Of a stretch of 64,000 nucleotides of DNA, positions 7,241 through 16,805 are shown in pieces. Where the stretch lies: NCBI RefSeq assembly GCF_050433225.1, contig NZ_JBNPXQ010000001.1, positions 1,302,001 to 1,366,000 on the forward strand, read 5' to 3'. Made by a program: the position numbers and the translations under genes. The notes under the pieces were generated by a model. The model saw only the letters and a list, made by a program, of their open reading frames with translations, made no database searches and had not been told where the DNA came from. Position 1 is the first letter of the stretch. Each line of letters opens with the position of its first letter. Source of the stretch: Sphingomonas_D zeicaulis (GTDB lineage: Bacteria; Pseudomonadota; Alphaproteobacteria; Sphingomonadales; Sphingomonadaceae).

Positions 7241-10099
7241 ATGAGCAACAGGGGTATGGTTGTGCGTGCGGCGCTGAAGGGCAGCGCCGCGACGATGGTG
7301 GCGATGCTCGTCACCGGCACCGCGTTCGCGCAGGATGCTGCGCCGGCCGACATTGCGGAGATCGCATCGGGTCAGACCGAGAGCGGCGAGATCGTCGTCA
7401 CCGGTTCGCGCATCCCGCGGCCGGACGTCGATTCCAACAGCCCGGTCAACGTGATCGGCCAGGAAGAAATCAAGCTCACCGCCACGATCGAGACCGAGCA
7501 GCTGTTGAACGCGCTGCCGCAGGCGGTTGCCGGCGCCGGCGGTCAGTCCAACGCGGGCAATGGCTCGGCCACCGTCAACCTGCGCAATCTCGGCACCGTC
7601 CGCACCCTGGTGCTGCAGAACGGCCGCCGTATCGTCGGTTCCAGCCAGGATGGCGTCGTCGACCTCAACATGATCCCCACCGCGCTGATCCAGCGCGTTG
7701 AGGTCGTCACCGGCGGCGCTTCCGCCGTCTACGGTTCGGACGCGATGGCCGGCGTCGTCAACTTCGTCACCAAGGAAGATTTTCAGGGCATCGAAGCCGG
7801 TGGCCAGATGGGCATCAGTGACGAGGGTGACTCGCGGCGCTACAATCTAGAGCTGACCGCGGGCACCAACTTTGCCGGCGACCGCGGCAACATCACCTTC
7901 TCGGGAAGCTATTATGATCGCGCCCAGGTGAAGGGCGCCGCGCGCGACCATGCCTCGCTCTATCTGGTCGATGCCGTGCAGAATGGCGTCGGCGTGCTGG
8001 TGCCGGGCGGCAACGGCGTGACCCCGCAGGGTACGATCTTCACGCCCAACCTGGTCGGCAAGATCGACCAGTTCGGCAACCGCATCGGCACCGCGGGCAT
8101 CTTCTTCGCGCCCGAGGGCTGGCGTGCGTACACCACTGCTGACGGTTTCAACGATCGCCCCTTCACCAACCTGCAGATGCCGATGAAGCGCTGGCAGGCC
8201 TCGGTGCAGGGCCATTTCGACCTGACGGAGAACATCACCGCCTTCTGGGAAGGCGCCTATGTCCATAACAAGATCAACTCGACGCTGGGCGCCGTACCGA
8301 TGTCGAGCTCGGGCTTCATTCCCGGCTTCCAGCTCGATCTGCGCAACCCCTATCTCGATCCGTCGCTGCGGAGCTTCCTCAGCACCAATCTCGATCAGGA
8401 CGGCAACAATCTCGTCACCCTCAATATCAACCGTCGTCTGGTGGAAGGTGGCGACCGCACCAGCGACCAGACCCGCGAATTCTATCGCGGCGTCGTCGGC
8501 CTGCGCGGCAAGCTGACCGAACGGCTGAAGTGGGAAGTCTTCTACAACCAGGGCAAGAGCAAGATCACCGACCTTCAGGGCGGTGGCGTGCTGATCCAGA
8601 ACTTCGCCAACAGCTTCCTGACCAACCCGAGCAATCCCTATGATTGCGCAGTCGCCGATCCGCGCTGCGTCACGATCAATCCGTTTGGATTCGGCTCGCT
8701 CACGCAGGAGATGATCGACTATATCTATACCGATCTCACCAACGTCACGACCGTCAAGCAGCGGCAGGCAGGCGCCACGGTCACTGGCACGCTGTTCACC
8801 TTGCCGGCCGGCGATGTCGGCATCTCGGTGGGCGCGGAATATCGCAAGGAAAGTTCGGATTTCCGCCCCGACCAGCTTTATGTCGAGGGCAAGGCACTGT
8901 CGCGTTCGGCCGGCATCCAGCCGACCGGCGGCAGCTTCGACGTCAAGGAAGTCTATGGCGAAGTCTATGTGCCGCTGCTCGCGGACATGGCGTTCGTCAA
9001 CCTGCTGGCGTTCGAAGGCGGCATCCGCCTCTCCGACTATTCCACCGCGGGTTCAGTGGTGTCGTGGAAGGCCGGCGGCGAATATTCGCCGGTCGAGGGC
9101 TTCAAGCTGCGCGGCCTCTATCAGCGCGCGGTGCGTGCGCCGAACGTGATCGAGCTCTATTCGGGTGCGACCAACACCGCCCCGCAGGCAACCGACTTCT
9201 GTAACGCGCTGCCTTCGCGCACCGCCGCACAGCGCGATTTCTGCCTCCAGCTCGGCGTTCCGGCGAGCGTGATCGACGTGTTCCAGCAGGAGAACACCCA
9301 GATCCGCGCGATTACCGGCGGCAATCCGAACCTGCAGGAAGAAACCTCGGATACCTGGTCGGTCGGCGGCGTGCTTCGTCCGGCGTTCATCCCCGGCCTC
9401 CAACTCACCGTCGATTATTACAACATCAAGATCGACGGTGCGATCGCGGTGTTCGGCGGCGGTCTGCAGCCGACGATCACGGCTTGCGCCCAGAACCTGT
9501 CGCTCGCCAACCCGTTCTGCGCGCCGCTCAACCACCGCACGCCCGACGGCCAACTCTATGACGTGTCGCTGCTCAACGCGAACATCGCGGCGATCAAGGC
9601 GTCCGGCGTCGACTTCCGCCTCGATTATGCGCGCGAGATCGGCAATCTCGGCAAGCTGAGCTACTTCATCGCCGGCAGCTATCTGATCAAGAACACCACG
9701 CAGAGCAGCCCGGTGGTCCCGGCGGTCGACTGCGCCGGCTATATCGGCGGGGGGTCGTGTGGCAGCGCCAATCCGCACTGGCGCTTCGTCGAGCGCCTGA
9801 CCTGGAGCATCGACCAGCTTCAGCTCTCGGTGCGCCATCGCTTCATCGGTTCGGCCAAGGATGGCCGCATCGCCGCGGCGAAGGCCAATGGCGCCCCGGC
9901 GCCGCTGCTCGCCGTGCCCAAGACGGGGACAGTCAACTATTTTGACGTCACCGCTTATTTCAACGTGAACGAGAATTTCAGCTTCTTCGGCACGATCGAC
10001 AACCTGACGGACAAGGATCCGCCGTTCCAGCTCTATGAGCGGGAAACCTATGACGCGATCGGTCGCCGGTTCACCGTCGGCTTCCGGACGAAGTTCTAA
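7241..10099 (+). CDS. TonB-dependent receptor, large type
   Basis: Outer-membrane receptor of 952 residues. A signal peptide ends at GTAFAQ (about residue 28), followed by a TonB box-like EIVVTGSRIPRP. The plug carries NLRNLGTVRTLVLQNGRR and VEVVTGGASAVYGSDAMAGVV, which mark the large receptor type common in Sphingomonas and Caulobacter and often linked to peptide or carbohydrate uptake. The barrel ends in FRTKF. ATG 7241 has CGGGGAGAA upstream; the in-frame start at 7142 would precede the signal peptide and is rejected. Next on the same strand are an S9 peptidase and a DUF885 enzyme, so the ligand is probably a peptide-like compound (inference). Confidence 0.93.
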   Translation: MSNRGMVVRAALKGSAATMVAMLVTGTAFAQDAAPADIAEIASGQTESGEIVVTGSRIPRPDVDSNSPVNVIGQEEIKLTATIETEQLLNALPQAVAGAGGQSNAGNGSATVNLRNLGTVRTLVLQNGRRIVGSSQDGVVDLNMIPTALIQRVEVVTGGASAVYGSDAMAGVVNFVTKEDFQGIEAGGQMGISDEGDSRRYNLELTAGTNFAGDRGNITFSGSYYDRAQVKGAARDHASLYLVDAVQNGVGVLVPGGNGVTPQGTIFTPNLVGKIDQFGNRIGTAGIFFAPEGWRAYTTADGFNDRPFTNLQMPMKRWQASVQGHFDLTENITAFWEGAYVHNKINSTLGAVPMSSSGFIPGFQLDLRNPYLDPSLRSFLSTNLDQDGNNLVTLNINRRLVEGGDRTSDQTREFYRGVVGLRGKLTERLKWEVFYNQGKSKITDLQGGGVLIQNFANSFLTNPSNPYDCAVADPRCVTINPFGFGSLTQEMIDYIYTDLTNVTTVKQRQAGATVTGTLFTLPAGDVGISVGAEYRKESSDFRPDQLYVEGKALSRSAGIQPTGGSFDVKEVYGEVYVPLLADMAFVNLLAFEGGIRLSDYSTAGSVVSWKAGGEYSPVEGFKLRGLYQRAVRAPNVIELYSGATNTAPQATDFCNALPSRTAAQRDFCLQLGVPASVIDVFQQENTQIRAITGGNPNLQEETSDTWSVGGVLRPAFIPGLQLTVDYYNIKIDGAIAVFGGGLQPTITACAQNLSLANPFCAPLNHRTPDGQLYDVSLLNANIAAIKASGVDFRLDYAREIGNLGKLSYFIAGSYLIKNTTQSSPVVPAVDCAGYIGGGSCGSANPHWRFVERLTWSIDQLQLSVRHRFIGSAKDGRIAAAKANGAPAPLLAVPKTGTVNYFDVTAYFNVNENFSFFGTIDNLTDKDPPFQLYERETYDAIGRRFTVGFRTKF

Positions 10100-10170
10100 G
10101 GTTGATGTGCCGGCAAGGGTGGCGGGGTGCCATCCCTGCCGGCAAAGCTTCTGGTTGGGGTACTGGTACG

Positions 10171-12411
10171 ATGATCAAGTCTCGCCTTTTCCGCTGCCGC
10201 GTTTCGGCAGCGGCGCTGCTGATGGCCGCTGGCATGGGGGCAGCGATGCCCGCTTTCGCGCAGTCGCATGAGCCGGCGAAGGGCACCGCGCAAGTCGCGG
10301 GTACCAGCCTCTCCCTCGATGAGCTCTACAAGTTCAAGTCGCTGATCGGCACCACGCCGGAAAATTTCGCCTGGTCTGCCGATGGCGGCACCGTGCTGTT
10401 CCTGTGGAATGACGAGGGCTACACCTTCCGCGACGTCTGGTCCTATTCGATCAAGACCGGCCGGAAGACCCGCCTGACCTTCCTCGGCAAGGATGCGAAG
10501 CCCGAGGCGGAGCGCCCCGGCGTGATGCAGGCGGTGTTCCTCGACAAGGGCCGCGTCGCCTTCACCGTTGGCGGCGCGCTCAACATCCGCGAGGCGGACG
10601 GCACCGTCACCGCGGTCGAGACCGACAAGCAGGCGATCCGCAAGCTCGCCGTCTCGCCCGACGGCAGCAAACTCGCCTTCGTTTCGGGCAATCCGGTCGA
10701 CACGCGCAACCGCGTGACCTTGGGCGGGCTGCTCTGGGTGCGCGACGTGACCGCGAAGGGCGGCAATGTCGCCCGCCGCGTCGCCGGCGAGGACGATCCC
10801 AAGATCTATGTCGACAGCTTCCAGTGGGGCGACGACGGCAAGGCGATCGCGTTCGAGCAGGCCGATGACCGCGCCATGCCTGAGCGGGATATCTATTTCT
10901 ACGCCAAGGGCGGGCTGCAGAACAATCGCGTGATCCGCGCCTTCCCGGGGGACGAGACCACCAGGGCGCGCATCGGCGTCGTCAGCCTCGCCTCGGGCGA
11001 GACCCGCTTCTACGAGCGGCCGGACGCCAAGCACCATATCTGGGGCTATGGCCTGTCGCATGACGGCAAAAGGCTGTTCGTCAGCGGCTCCGACATGGAG
11101 GCCAAGGAACACACGATCTACATGTTCGATGTGGCCTCCGGCACGCGCGAGACCTTCTATCAGTTGCGCGAGCCGAAGCATATCCGGCCGGACTGGCAGG
11201 TCGCCTGGGCGCCGGGTGACGACGGCCTGATCATCCTCACCGATCGTGACGGCTGGCTGCACCTCTATCACCAGCGCAGCGCGGGTGCCGCGCCGCGCCA
11301 GATCACCAGCGGCGAATGGGAAATCGCCTCGTTCGAGGTCGATGCGGCGAAGCGCCAGCTCTATTTCGTCGCCAACAAATCCTACATCCCCGAACGGCAG
11401 CTCTATCGCGTGGCGTTGGCGGGCGGCGCGGTGCAGCGCATCTCGCCGGAGACCGCGGGCACCAACCAGCCGGTCTGGTCGCCGGACTTCCGCCATGTCG
11501 CCAGCCAGTTCAGCAGCGACACGATGCCGCCCGAACTGACGATGATCGACACCGCGAAGCCGGGCCGCGCGACGCAGGTCACCAAATCGCCGCAGCCGGA
11601 ATTCTACGCGCAGACGTGGAGCAACACCGGCTATGTCGAGTTCCCGAGCCATGTCGACGGCCAGAAGCTGATCGGCCGCGTCAGCCTGCCGGCCAATTAT
11701 GATCCGTCGAAGCGCTATCCGCTGATCGTCGGCTCGGTCTATTCGGATGCGGTGCAGAACCAGTGGGGCGGCCGCCGCGCGCACCCGACCTGGGGGCTGG
11801 ACCAGTATTTCGTCGCGCAGGGCTATATCGTGCTCAACGTCAATCTGCGCGGATCATGGGGGCAGGGTCGCGAGCACAACCAGGCGCAGTGGCACAGCTA
11901 TGGCACGATGGACATCAACGATCTGGAAAGCGGCGTTCGCTATCTGGTCGCGAAGAATTATGTCGATCCGGCCCGCGTCGGCATCTGGGGCTCCAGCTAT
12001 GGCGGGCTGATGACGATCATGTCGCTCGCCAAGAAGTCCGATGTCTATGCCGCGGGCATTGCCGGCGCGCCGGCGACCAATGTGTGGCACGCCTATCCGT
12101 CGCAGATGTGGATCATGGGCCCGCCGGACGGTCCGGACATGCCCGGCCGCTACGAGGCGCAATCGCCGCTCTACCAGGTGCAGGGCGTCAAGGATCCGCT
12201 GATGCTGATCCACGGCACGCGCGATCCGGTGGTGCTCTATTCGGATACGGTGGCGCTGACGGAAAAGATGATCGCCAACCAGCAGATGTTCGAGCTGGTG
12301 ACCTTGCCCGGCGCCAATCATGGCTGGGACAATGAGGGCATTGTGCAGACCCGCTTCGCCTTCAAGAAGATGGTCGAATTCTTCGACCGCAACGTGAAGA
12401 ACAAGAAGTGA
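10171..12411 (+). CDS. S9 family serine peptidase (DPP-like)
   Basis: Exported 746-residue serine peptidase of the prolyl oligopeptidase clan (S9), which cleaves short peptides, often next to proline. A signal peptide ends at AFAQ. Residues about 50-480 are beta-propeller repeats of the DPP-IV type, and the C-terminal third is the alpha/beta hydrolase domain. The triad is visible: Ser609 in GSSYGG, Asp in HGTRDPVV and His in GANHGWDN. ATG 10171 lies directly before the signal peptide; a start at 10102 would add a non-signal extension. It lies 71 bp after the receptor gene and only 1 bp before the next DUF885 gene, so it is operonic with both. Probably periplasmic, trimming imported peptides. 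Confidence 0.9.
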   Translation: MIKSRLFRCRVSAAALLMAAGMGAAMPAFAQSHEPAKGTAQVAGTSLSLDELYKFKSLIGTTPENFAWSADGGTVLFLWNDEGYTFRDVWSYSIKTGRKTRLTFLGKDAKPEAERPGVMQAVFLDKGRVAFTVGGALNIREADGTVTAVETDKQAIRKLAVSPDGSKLAFVSGNPVDTRNRVTLGGLLWVRDVTAKGGNVARRVAGEDDPKIYVDSFQWGDDGKAIAFEQADDRAMPERDIYFYAKGGLQNNRVIRAFPGDETTRARIGVVSLASGETRFYERPDAKHHIWGYGLSHDGKRLFVSGSDMEAKEHTIYMFDVASGTRETFYQLREPKHIRPDWQVAWAPGDDGLIILTDRDGWLHLYHQRSAGAAPRQITSGEWEIASFEVDAAKRQLYFVANKSYIPERQLYRVALAGGAVQRISPETAGTNQPVWSPDFRHVASQFSSDTMPPELTMIDTAKPGRATQVTKSPQPEFYAQTWSNTGYVEFPSHVDGQKLIGRVSLPANYDPSKRYPLIVGSVYSDAVQNQWGGRRAHPTWGLDQYFVAQGYIVLNVNLRGSWGQGREHNQAQWHSYGTMDINDLESGVRYLVAKNYVDPARVGIWGSSYGGLMTIMSLAKKSDVYAAGIAGAPATNVWHAYPSQMWIMGPPDGPDMPGRYEAQSPLYQVQGVKDPLMLIHGTRDPVVLYSDTVALTEKMIANQQMFELVTLPGANHGWDNEGIVQTRFAFKKMVEFFDRNVKNKK

Positions 12412-12412
12412 C

Positions 12413-14080
12413 ATGCTGCGCGCCGCGCTGATCCTGATCGCATCGACCATGCTGTCGGCGGCGCCCGCCGCCGCGCAGCCGGCGGTGCAGGCGCTCGGCG
12501 CCGATTATTGGGCGTGGCGCGCGAAGACCCAGCCCGCCAGCAGCGACGATATCCCGCGCATCGAGCGGCCGAAGGCGTGGGTGCCGGATTGGTCGCCCGC
12601 CGCGGTCAAGGCGCAGCGCGCGGACCTCGCCGGGTTCGAGGCGCGCTGGCAGGCGCTGGCGGCCGCGCCGCAGAGCGTCTCCGAAACCGTCGATTATCGC
12701 CTGCTCGGCTCCGCCTTCGCGCGCGTCCACTGGGAACTGGACACGGTCGCGGCTTGGCGCCGGCAGCCGCATTTCTATGTGGCGCAGGCGCTCAACCCGA
12801 TCTTCGAACTGCTGTTGCCGCCGCCGCCTGTCGCGCATGACCGTATCGACGGTGTCGTCCGCCTGCTCGAGGCCGCACCCGCCACGCTCGCGGCAGGGCG
12901 AACCAACCTCGATGATATGCGCGGCCCCTTCGTCGATGTCGCGCTGGGGCAGCTCGCGCAGGTGCCGGAAAGCCTCACCGGCATGGCGGCGGGGCTGAAG
13001 CCCTTCGCCGATGCCGCGCGGCGCCGCCGGCTCGATGCGGCGGTGGCGAAGGCGATCCCGGCCTTTGCCGCCTTCGCCGATCATCTCCGCGCGCACCGCG
13101 CCGGCCTGTCCGAACAAACCGCGGTGGGGGAGGCGGGCTACCGCTATTTCCTGGAGCAAGTGGCGCTCTATCCCTACACGCCCGATCAACTGCTCGTCAT
13201 GGGCCGCCAGGAATGGACCCGCGCGGTCCAGTTCGAGGAGGTCGAGCGCAACCGCAACCAGGGCGTGCCCGAACTTCCGATCGGCGCCTCGCTCGACGCG
13301 GTGGTCAAGAAGCTCGACGCGGACGAACTGGCGGTCCGCCGCTTCCTTACCGATCAGCGCCTGCTGACCATTCCGGCTTGGGCGGGCCATTATCGCGGGC
13401 AGGGCTTTCCCGCCTATCTCGCGCCGATCGGCTGGCTGGGCCGCACCTTCGACTTCACCGGCCCGTCGCGGCTGGGGCAGGACGCGACCGTCTATCTGCC
13501 GGAGCCGTCGCCGAAGCTCGGTTATTTCAACCTCTCGATCACCCGCGATCCGCGTCCGATCATCGTCCATGAAGGCGTGCCCGGCCATTATTTCCAGCTC
13601 GCGATGAGCTGGGCGAACCCCAACAAGCTGCGCCGCCATTATTATGACAGCGCCGCCAATGAGGGCACCGGCTTCTATGCCGAAGAAATGATGCTGCAGG
13701 CCGGGCTGTGGGCGGATGCGCCGCGCAGCCGTGAGATCGTGTATAATTTCGCCCGCCTGCGCGCGTTGCGCGTCGAGGTCGATGTGAAGCTCGCGCTCGG
13801 CCAGTTCAGCATCGCCCAGGCCGCGGATTATCTGGAAGCGATGGTGCCGATGGACCGCGCCACCGCGGAAGAGGAAGCAGTGTTCTTCGCCGCCGCGCCG
13901 GGGCAGGCGATCAGTTACCAGATCGGCAAGCTGCAGACGCTGGAATTCCTGTCAGAGGCGCGCGTGCGGGAAGGCAAGGCGTTCGATCTGCGCCGCTTCC
14001 ACGATTATCTCTGGCAGAACGGCAATGTGCCGATCGCCCTGCTGAAGCAGGAATATCTCTCCATGACGGCCAAGGAATAG
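12413..14080 (+). CDS. DUF885 family putative metallopeptidase
   Basis: Second DUF885 paralog, 555 residues, exported (signal peptide to AAAQP, about residue 23). It keeps the complete metal motif HEGVPGH at residues 386-392 and a downstream glutamate region (NEGTGFYAEEMMLQAGLW), unlike the paralog at 5266-6957. The family is placed with zincin-like peptidases on the basis of this motif, and few members are characterised. It begins 1 bp after the S9 peptidase stop and touches the following DUF3830 gene, which points to one transcript. The likely job is hydrolysis of a peptide or amino-acid amide in the periplasm (inference). Confidence 0.87.
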   Translation: MLRAALILIASTMLSAAPAAAQPAVQALGADYWAWRAKTQPASSDDIPRIERPKAWVPDWSPAAVKAQRADLAGFEARWQALAAAPQSVSETVDYRLLGSAFARVHWELDTVAAWRRQPHFYVAQALNPIFELLLPPPPVAHDRIDGVVRLLEAAPATLAAGRTNLDDMRGPFVDVALGQLAQVPESLTGMAAGLKPFADAARRRRLDAAVAKAIPAFAAFADHLRAHRAGLSEQTAVGEAGYRYFLEQVALYPYTPDQLLVMGRQEWTRAVQFEEVERNRNQGVPELPIGASLDAVVKKLDADELAVRRFLTDQRLLTIPAWAGHYRGQGFPAYLAPIGWLGRTFDFTGPSRLGQDATVYLPEPSPKLGYFNLSITRDPRPIIVHEGVPGHYFQLAMSWANPNKLRRHYYDSAANEGTGFYAEEMMLQAGLWADAPRSREIVYNFARLRALRVEVDVKLALGQFSIAQAADYLEAMVPMDRATAEEEAVFFAAAPGQAISYQIGKLQTLEFLSEARVREGKAFDLRRFHDYLWQNGNVPIALLKQEYLSMTAKE

Positions 14081-14089
14081 GTGGCATCG

Positions 14090-14569
14090 ATGCGTATCAT
14101 TCGTTTTACCGAACCCAAATCGGGGCTCGACGCGCGGTGCGAACTGCTCGATGCGGCGGCGCCCGCCTCGTGCGCCTTCCTGTGGGATCTGGCCGAGCGC
14201 AAGGCGAGCTTCGAGGCGATGCACGCGATCTGGACCGGCCCGGAAATCTCGGTGCCGATGCCGTCGGCGGCGCTGCCGGAGGGCATGGCCCAGCCGGCGA
14301 TCCCGGCCGAGAACGCCACATCCTATCCGGACGCCGGTGACATCGTCCTCGCCTATCTCGCCGCGGGCAGCACGCGCGGCCTGCCGCCGGGCAATTTCTA
14401 CGACATCGGCGTCTTCTATGGTTCGGGCGGCCGGCTGCTGATGCCGTTCGGCTGGATCCAGGCCAATGTCTGCGCGCGTATCGTGGCCGAAGATCTCGCC
14501 AAGGCGCAGGCCGATTGCCGCACCATCCGGCGCAACGGCGCCTGCAGCTTCTCGATCGAACTGGGCTGA
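14090..14569 (+). CDS. DUF3830 family protein
   Basis: A 159-residue protein matching DUF3830, a cyclophilin-like beta-barrel family without established function. Typical features are the pattern LLDAAAPASCAFLWDLA near the start, WTGPEISVPMP, ENATSYPDAGDIVLAY and PFGWIQANVCARI. No signal peptide. The start is ATG 14090, preceded by AGGTGG; a GTG at 14081 is also possible. It sits between the DUF885 peptidase and the BASS transporter on one strand with gaps under 20 bp. That position suggests a binding or isomerising role for the compound that is hydrolysed and imported here, which is inference. No catalytic residues can be named. Confidence 0.8.
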   Translation: MRIIRFTEPKSGLDARCELLDAAAPASCAFLWDLAERKASFEAMHAIWTGPEISVPMPSAALPEGMAQPAIPAENATSYPDAGDIVLAYLAAGSTRGLPPGNFYDIGVFYGSGGRLLMPFGWIQANVCARIVAEDLAKAQADCRTIRRNGACSFSIELG

Positions 14570-14583
14570 GGGAGGCGCCGGCG

Positions 14584-15483
14584 ATGACCTATGCCGATCT
14601 GATGTCGCTCCTGGGGAACTGGCTGCTGCCGGGATCGCTCGTGGCGATCATGACGGCTATGGGGCTGTCGCTGACCGCCAATGATTTCGCTCACGTCTTC
14701 CGCAACAAGCGGGCGCTGATCTTCGGCGTCTGCTCGATGCTGGTGGTGCCGCCGCTGATCGGCATCACCCTCGCGGTCACCGTCGCGCCGACCCCGGCGC
14801 TGGCGGTGGGCTTCGTGCTGCTGGCGACGACGCCGGGCGGCATGCTCTCCAACCTGTTCACCGACATGGCCAAGGGCGATCTCGCGCTGTCCATGTCGAT
14901 GACCTTGCTGCTGAGCATGATCTATATCCTCGTCATCCCCTTCTACGCGCATTTTGCGCTGCTCCACTTCATGGGGCTGGAAGCGGATGTGAAGGTGCCG
15001 CTCGCCTCCTTCTTCTGGGATATCTTCTCGATCACGGTGCTGCCGGCGGCGACCGGTTTCGCGATCCGCGCGCTGTGGCCGGATTTCGCGATCCGGGCCA
15101 AGCGCTACGTCAAGAACGCGGCGACGATCGTGCTCTTCTCCTCCTTCGGCGTGATCCTGTTCGATCAGGTGCCGGTGCTGCGCCAGAATCTCGGCGCACT
15201 GTTCTGGATCACCGTCGCGCTCAACCTCGTGATGGTCATCGTCGTGATGAGCATCGTGCGCTTCGCCGGGTTCACCCGGCGGGAGAATATCGCGATCGGT
15301 GTCGAGCATCTGATGCGCCAGGAAGGCACCGCGATCTTCATCGCCGTATCCATCGTCGGCAACAACCAGATGTCGCTGCCGATGATCATGAACACGCCGG
15401 TGGCCCTGTGCTTCGTGCTGGCGTTCGTCGCGATCGCGCGGCGGACGGGGCGTGAGGGCGCGCCGGCACCCGCAACCGCATAA
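14584..15483 (+). CDS. BASS family transporter (bile acid:Na+ symporter type)
   Basis: Inner-membrane protein of 299 residues with nine or ten hydrophobic segments, matching the bile acid:sodium symporter family. Family-like stretches include LLATTPGGMLSNLFTDMAKGDLALSMSMT and the C-terminal EGTAIFIAVSIVGNNQMSLPMIMN. Members carry organic anions, 2-oxo acids, pantothenate and similar acids with sodium. ATG 14584 follows GGGAGG. It lies 14 bp after the DUF3830 gene and 14 bp before the second FAD oxidoreductase. It is the only obvious inner-membrane importer in this island, so it probably brings the peptidase products into the cytoplasm. The substrate is not readable from the sequence. Confidence 0.88.
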   Translation: MTYADLMSLLGNWLLPGSLVAIMTAMGLSLTANDFAHVFRNKRALIFGVCSMLVVPPLIGITLAVTVAPTPALAVGFVLLATTPGGMLSNLFTDMAKGDLALSMSMTLLLSMIYILVIPFYAHFALLHFMGLEADVKVPLASFFWDIFSITVLPAATGFAIRALWPDFAIRAKRYVKNAATIVLFSSFGVILFDQVPVLRQNLGALFWITVALNLVMVIVVMSIVRFAGFTRRENIAIGVEHLMRQEGTAIFIAVSIVGNNQMSLPMIMNTPVALCFVLAFVAIARRTGREGAPAPATA

Positions 15484-15497
15484 CCAGAGACCGATTG

Positions 15498-16805
15498 ATG
15501 AAAGTGTCGCGTGAAGCGGACGTCGCGAGCCCTCTCGCGCCGCCCGCCGGTTCATCTCTGTGGCTGGCGACAGCCCCCGCCGGGCCGGCGCTGCCGGTGC
15601 TCGCCGGAGACGTGCAGGCGGACACGCTGGTGATCGGCGGCGGCATCGCCGGCAACACCACCGCGCTGCATCTGGCCGAGGCCGGCGTCGATACTGTGCT
15701 GCTCGAAGCGGGCCAGGTAGGCGATGGCGCCAGCGGCCAGAGCGGCGGCGTGATCGCGCCTGACTTCATCCGCCATACGCCGGAGACGCTGGGCCGCGTC
15801 ATCGGCCGGCAGGCGGCGACGCGGCTGACGCAGATGATCGGCAATTCCGCGCGCGACGTGTTCGGCCTGATCGCGCGCCACGCGATCGATTGCGACGCGC
15901 ATCAGGATGGGTTCTACACCCCGGCGCACAGCGAGGCGCTTGCCGAGAACCAGCGCCGCTACGCCAATCAATGGCGGTCGCGCGGCTATGATGTCGGCTT
16001 CATCGAGGCGGAGGCGGCACGCGCCACCTTCGGCGCCGGTCGTTATTGCGGCGCGCTCTATTTCGCCGATGGCGGCCGCCTCAACCCGCTCGCTTATTCG
16101 CGCGGGCTGGCGCGCGCGGCGGGGCAGACGGGGGCGCGGCTGTTCGCCGGCAGCCCGGTCGTCACGCTGACCCGCGTGGGTGGGCAGTGGCAGGCACGGA
16201 CCCCCGGCGGCACAGTGACCGCGCGGCGGCTGGTGCTGGCTGCAAATGGTGGCAACGCCGCGCTGCATCCGGCGCTGCGCCGCACCGCGCTGCCGCTTCA
16301 GGTCATGCAGTTCGCCAGCGCCCCGCTCTCGCCCGAACAGCGGCGGTTCATCATGCCGATGGGCGGCGCCTTCACGGACAAGGTTCCCTATCTGTTCACC
16401 GCGCGGCTCGATGGCGTCGGCCACCTGATCTCCGCCTTCGCCGCCTCCTTCCTCGTGCGCGGCGAGAAGGCCGGGCTGCGCGAGGCAGAGCGGCGGCTCA
16501 AGCAGCATTTTGCAGCGATGCCCGAGCCGCGCATCGCCTATCTCTGGCCGGGCACTGCGTGGGTCAATCCGTCGCTGCTGCCCGAGGTCTATGAGCTTGG
16601 CGACGACGCCTTCGCGATCCAGGCGTGCAATGGTCGCGGCATTACCGTCAACACGTCGATCGGCATCGGCATGGCGGCGATGCTCGCGCGGGGCGATCGG
16701 GATGCGCTGGCGGTGCCGATGCGCGCGCCCAGGCCCATCCGCTTCCACGCCGCGGCCACGCTGGTGCCCAAATTGCTGATGTCGATAGCCTATCTGTCCA
16801 ACTGA
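15498..16805 (+). CDS. FAD-dependent oxidoreductase (DAO family), second copy
   Basis: A 435-residue flavoenzyme closely related to the one at 212-1504. The FAD motif is LVIGGGIAGNTTALHLAEAG, followed by DTVLLEAGQVGDGASGQSGG and by matching C-terminal blocks (WPGTAWVNPS; QACNGRGITVN). No signal peptide. Start ATG 15498; a TTG directly before it is unlikely. Its stop codon overlaps the start of the third DUF885 gene (TGATG). Family members oxidise amino acids or secondary amines such as sarcosine or glycine derivatives. Here it would act on imported amino acids and make 2-oxo acids for the ferredoxin oxidoreductase at 22-26 kb (inference). Two related copies may differ in stereo- or side-chain preference. 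Confidence 0.86.
   Translation: MKVSREADVASPLAPPAGSSLWLATAPAGPALPVLAGDVQADTLVIGGGIAGNTTALHLAEAGVDTVLLEAGQVGDGASGQSGGVIAPDFIRHTPETLGRVIGRQAATRLTQMIGNSARDVFGLIARHAIDCDAHQDGFYTPAHSEALAENQRRYANQWRSRGYDVGFIEAEAARATFGAGRYCGALYFADGGRLNPLAYSRGLARAAGQTGARLFAGSPVVTLTRVGGQWQARTPGGTVTARRLVLAANGGNAALHPALRRTALPLQVMQFASAPLSPEQRRFIMPMGGAFTDKVPYLFTARLDGVGHLISAFAASFLVRGEKAGLREAERRLKQHFAAMPEPRIAYLWPGTAWVNPSLLPEVYELGDDAFAIQACNGRGITVNTSIGIGMAAMLARGDRDALAVPMRAPRPIRFHAAATLVPKLLMSIAYLSN

Noticed and set aside
10171..12411. S9 peptidase next to a TonB receptor as part of a lasso peptide cluster (isopeptidase)
   Set aside because: No precursor, B or C protein genes are near. The beta-propeller layout is the general DPP-like one, so a specific isopeptidase call is not supported.
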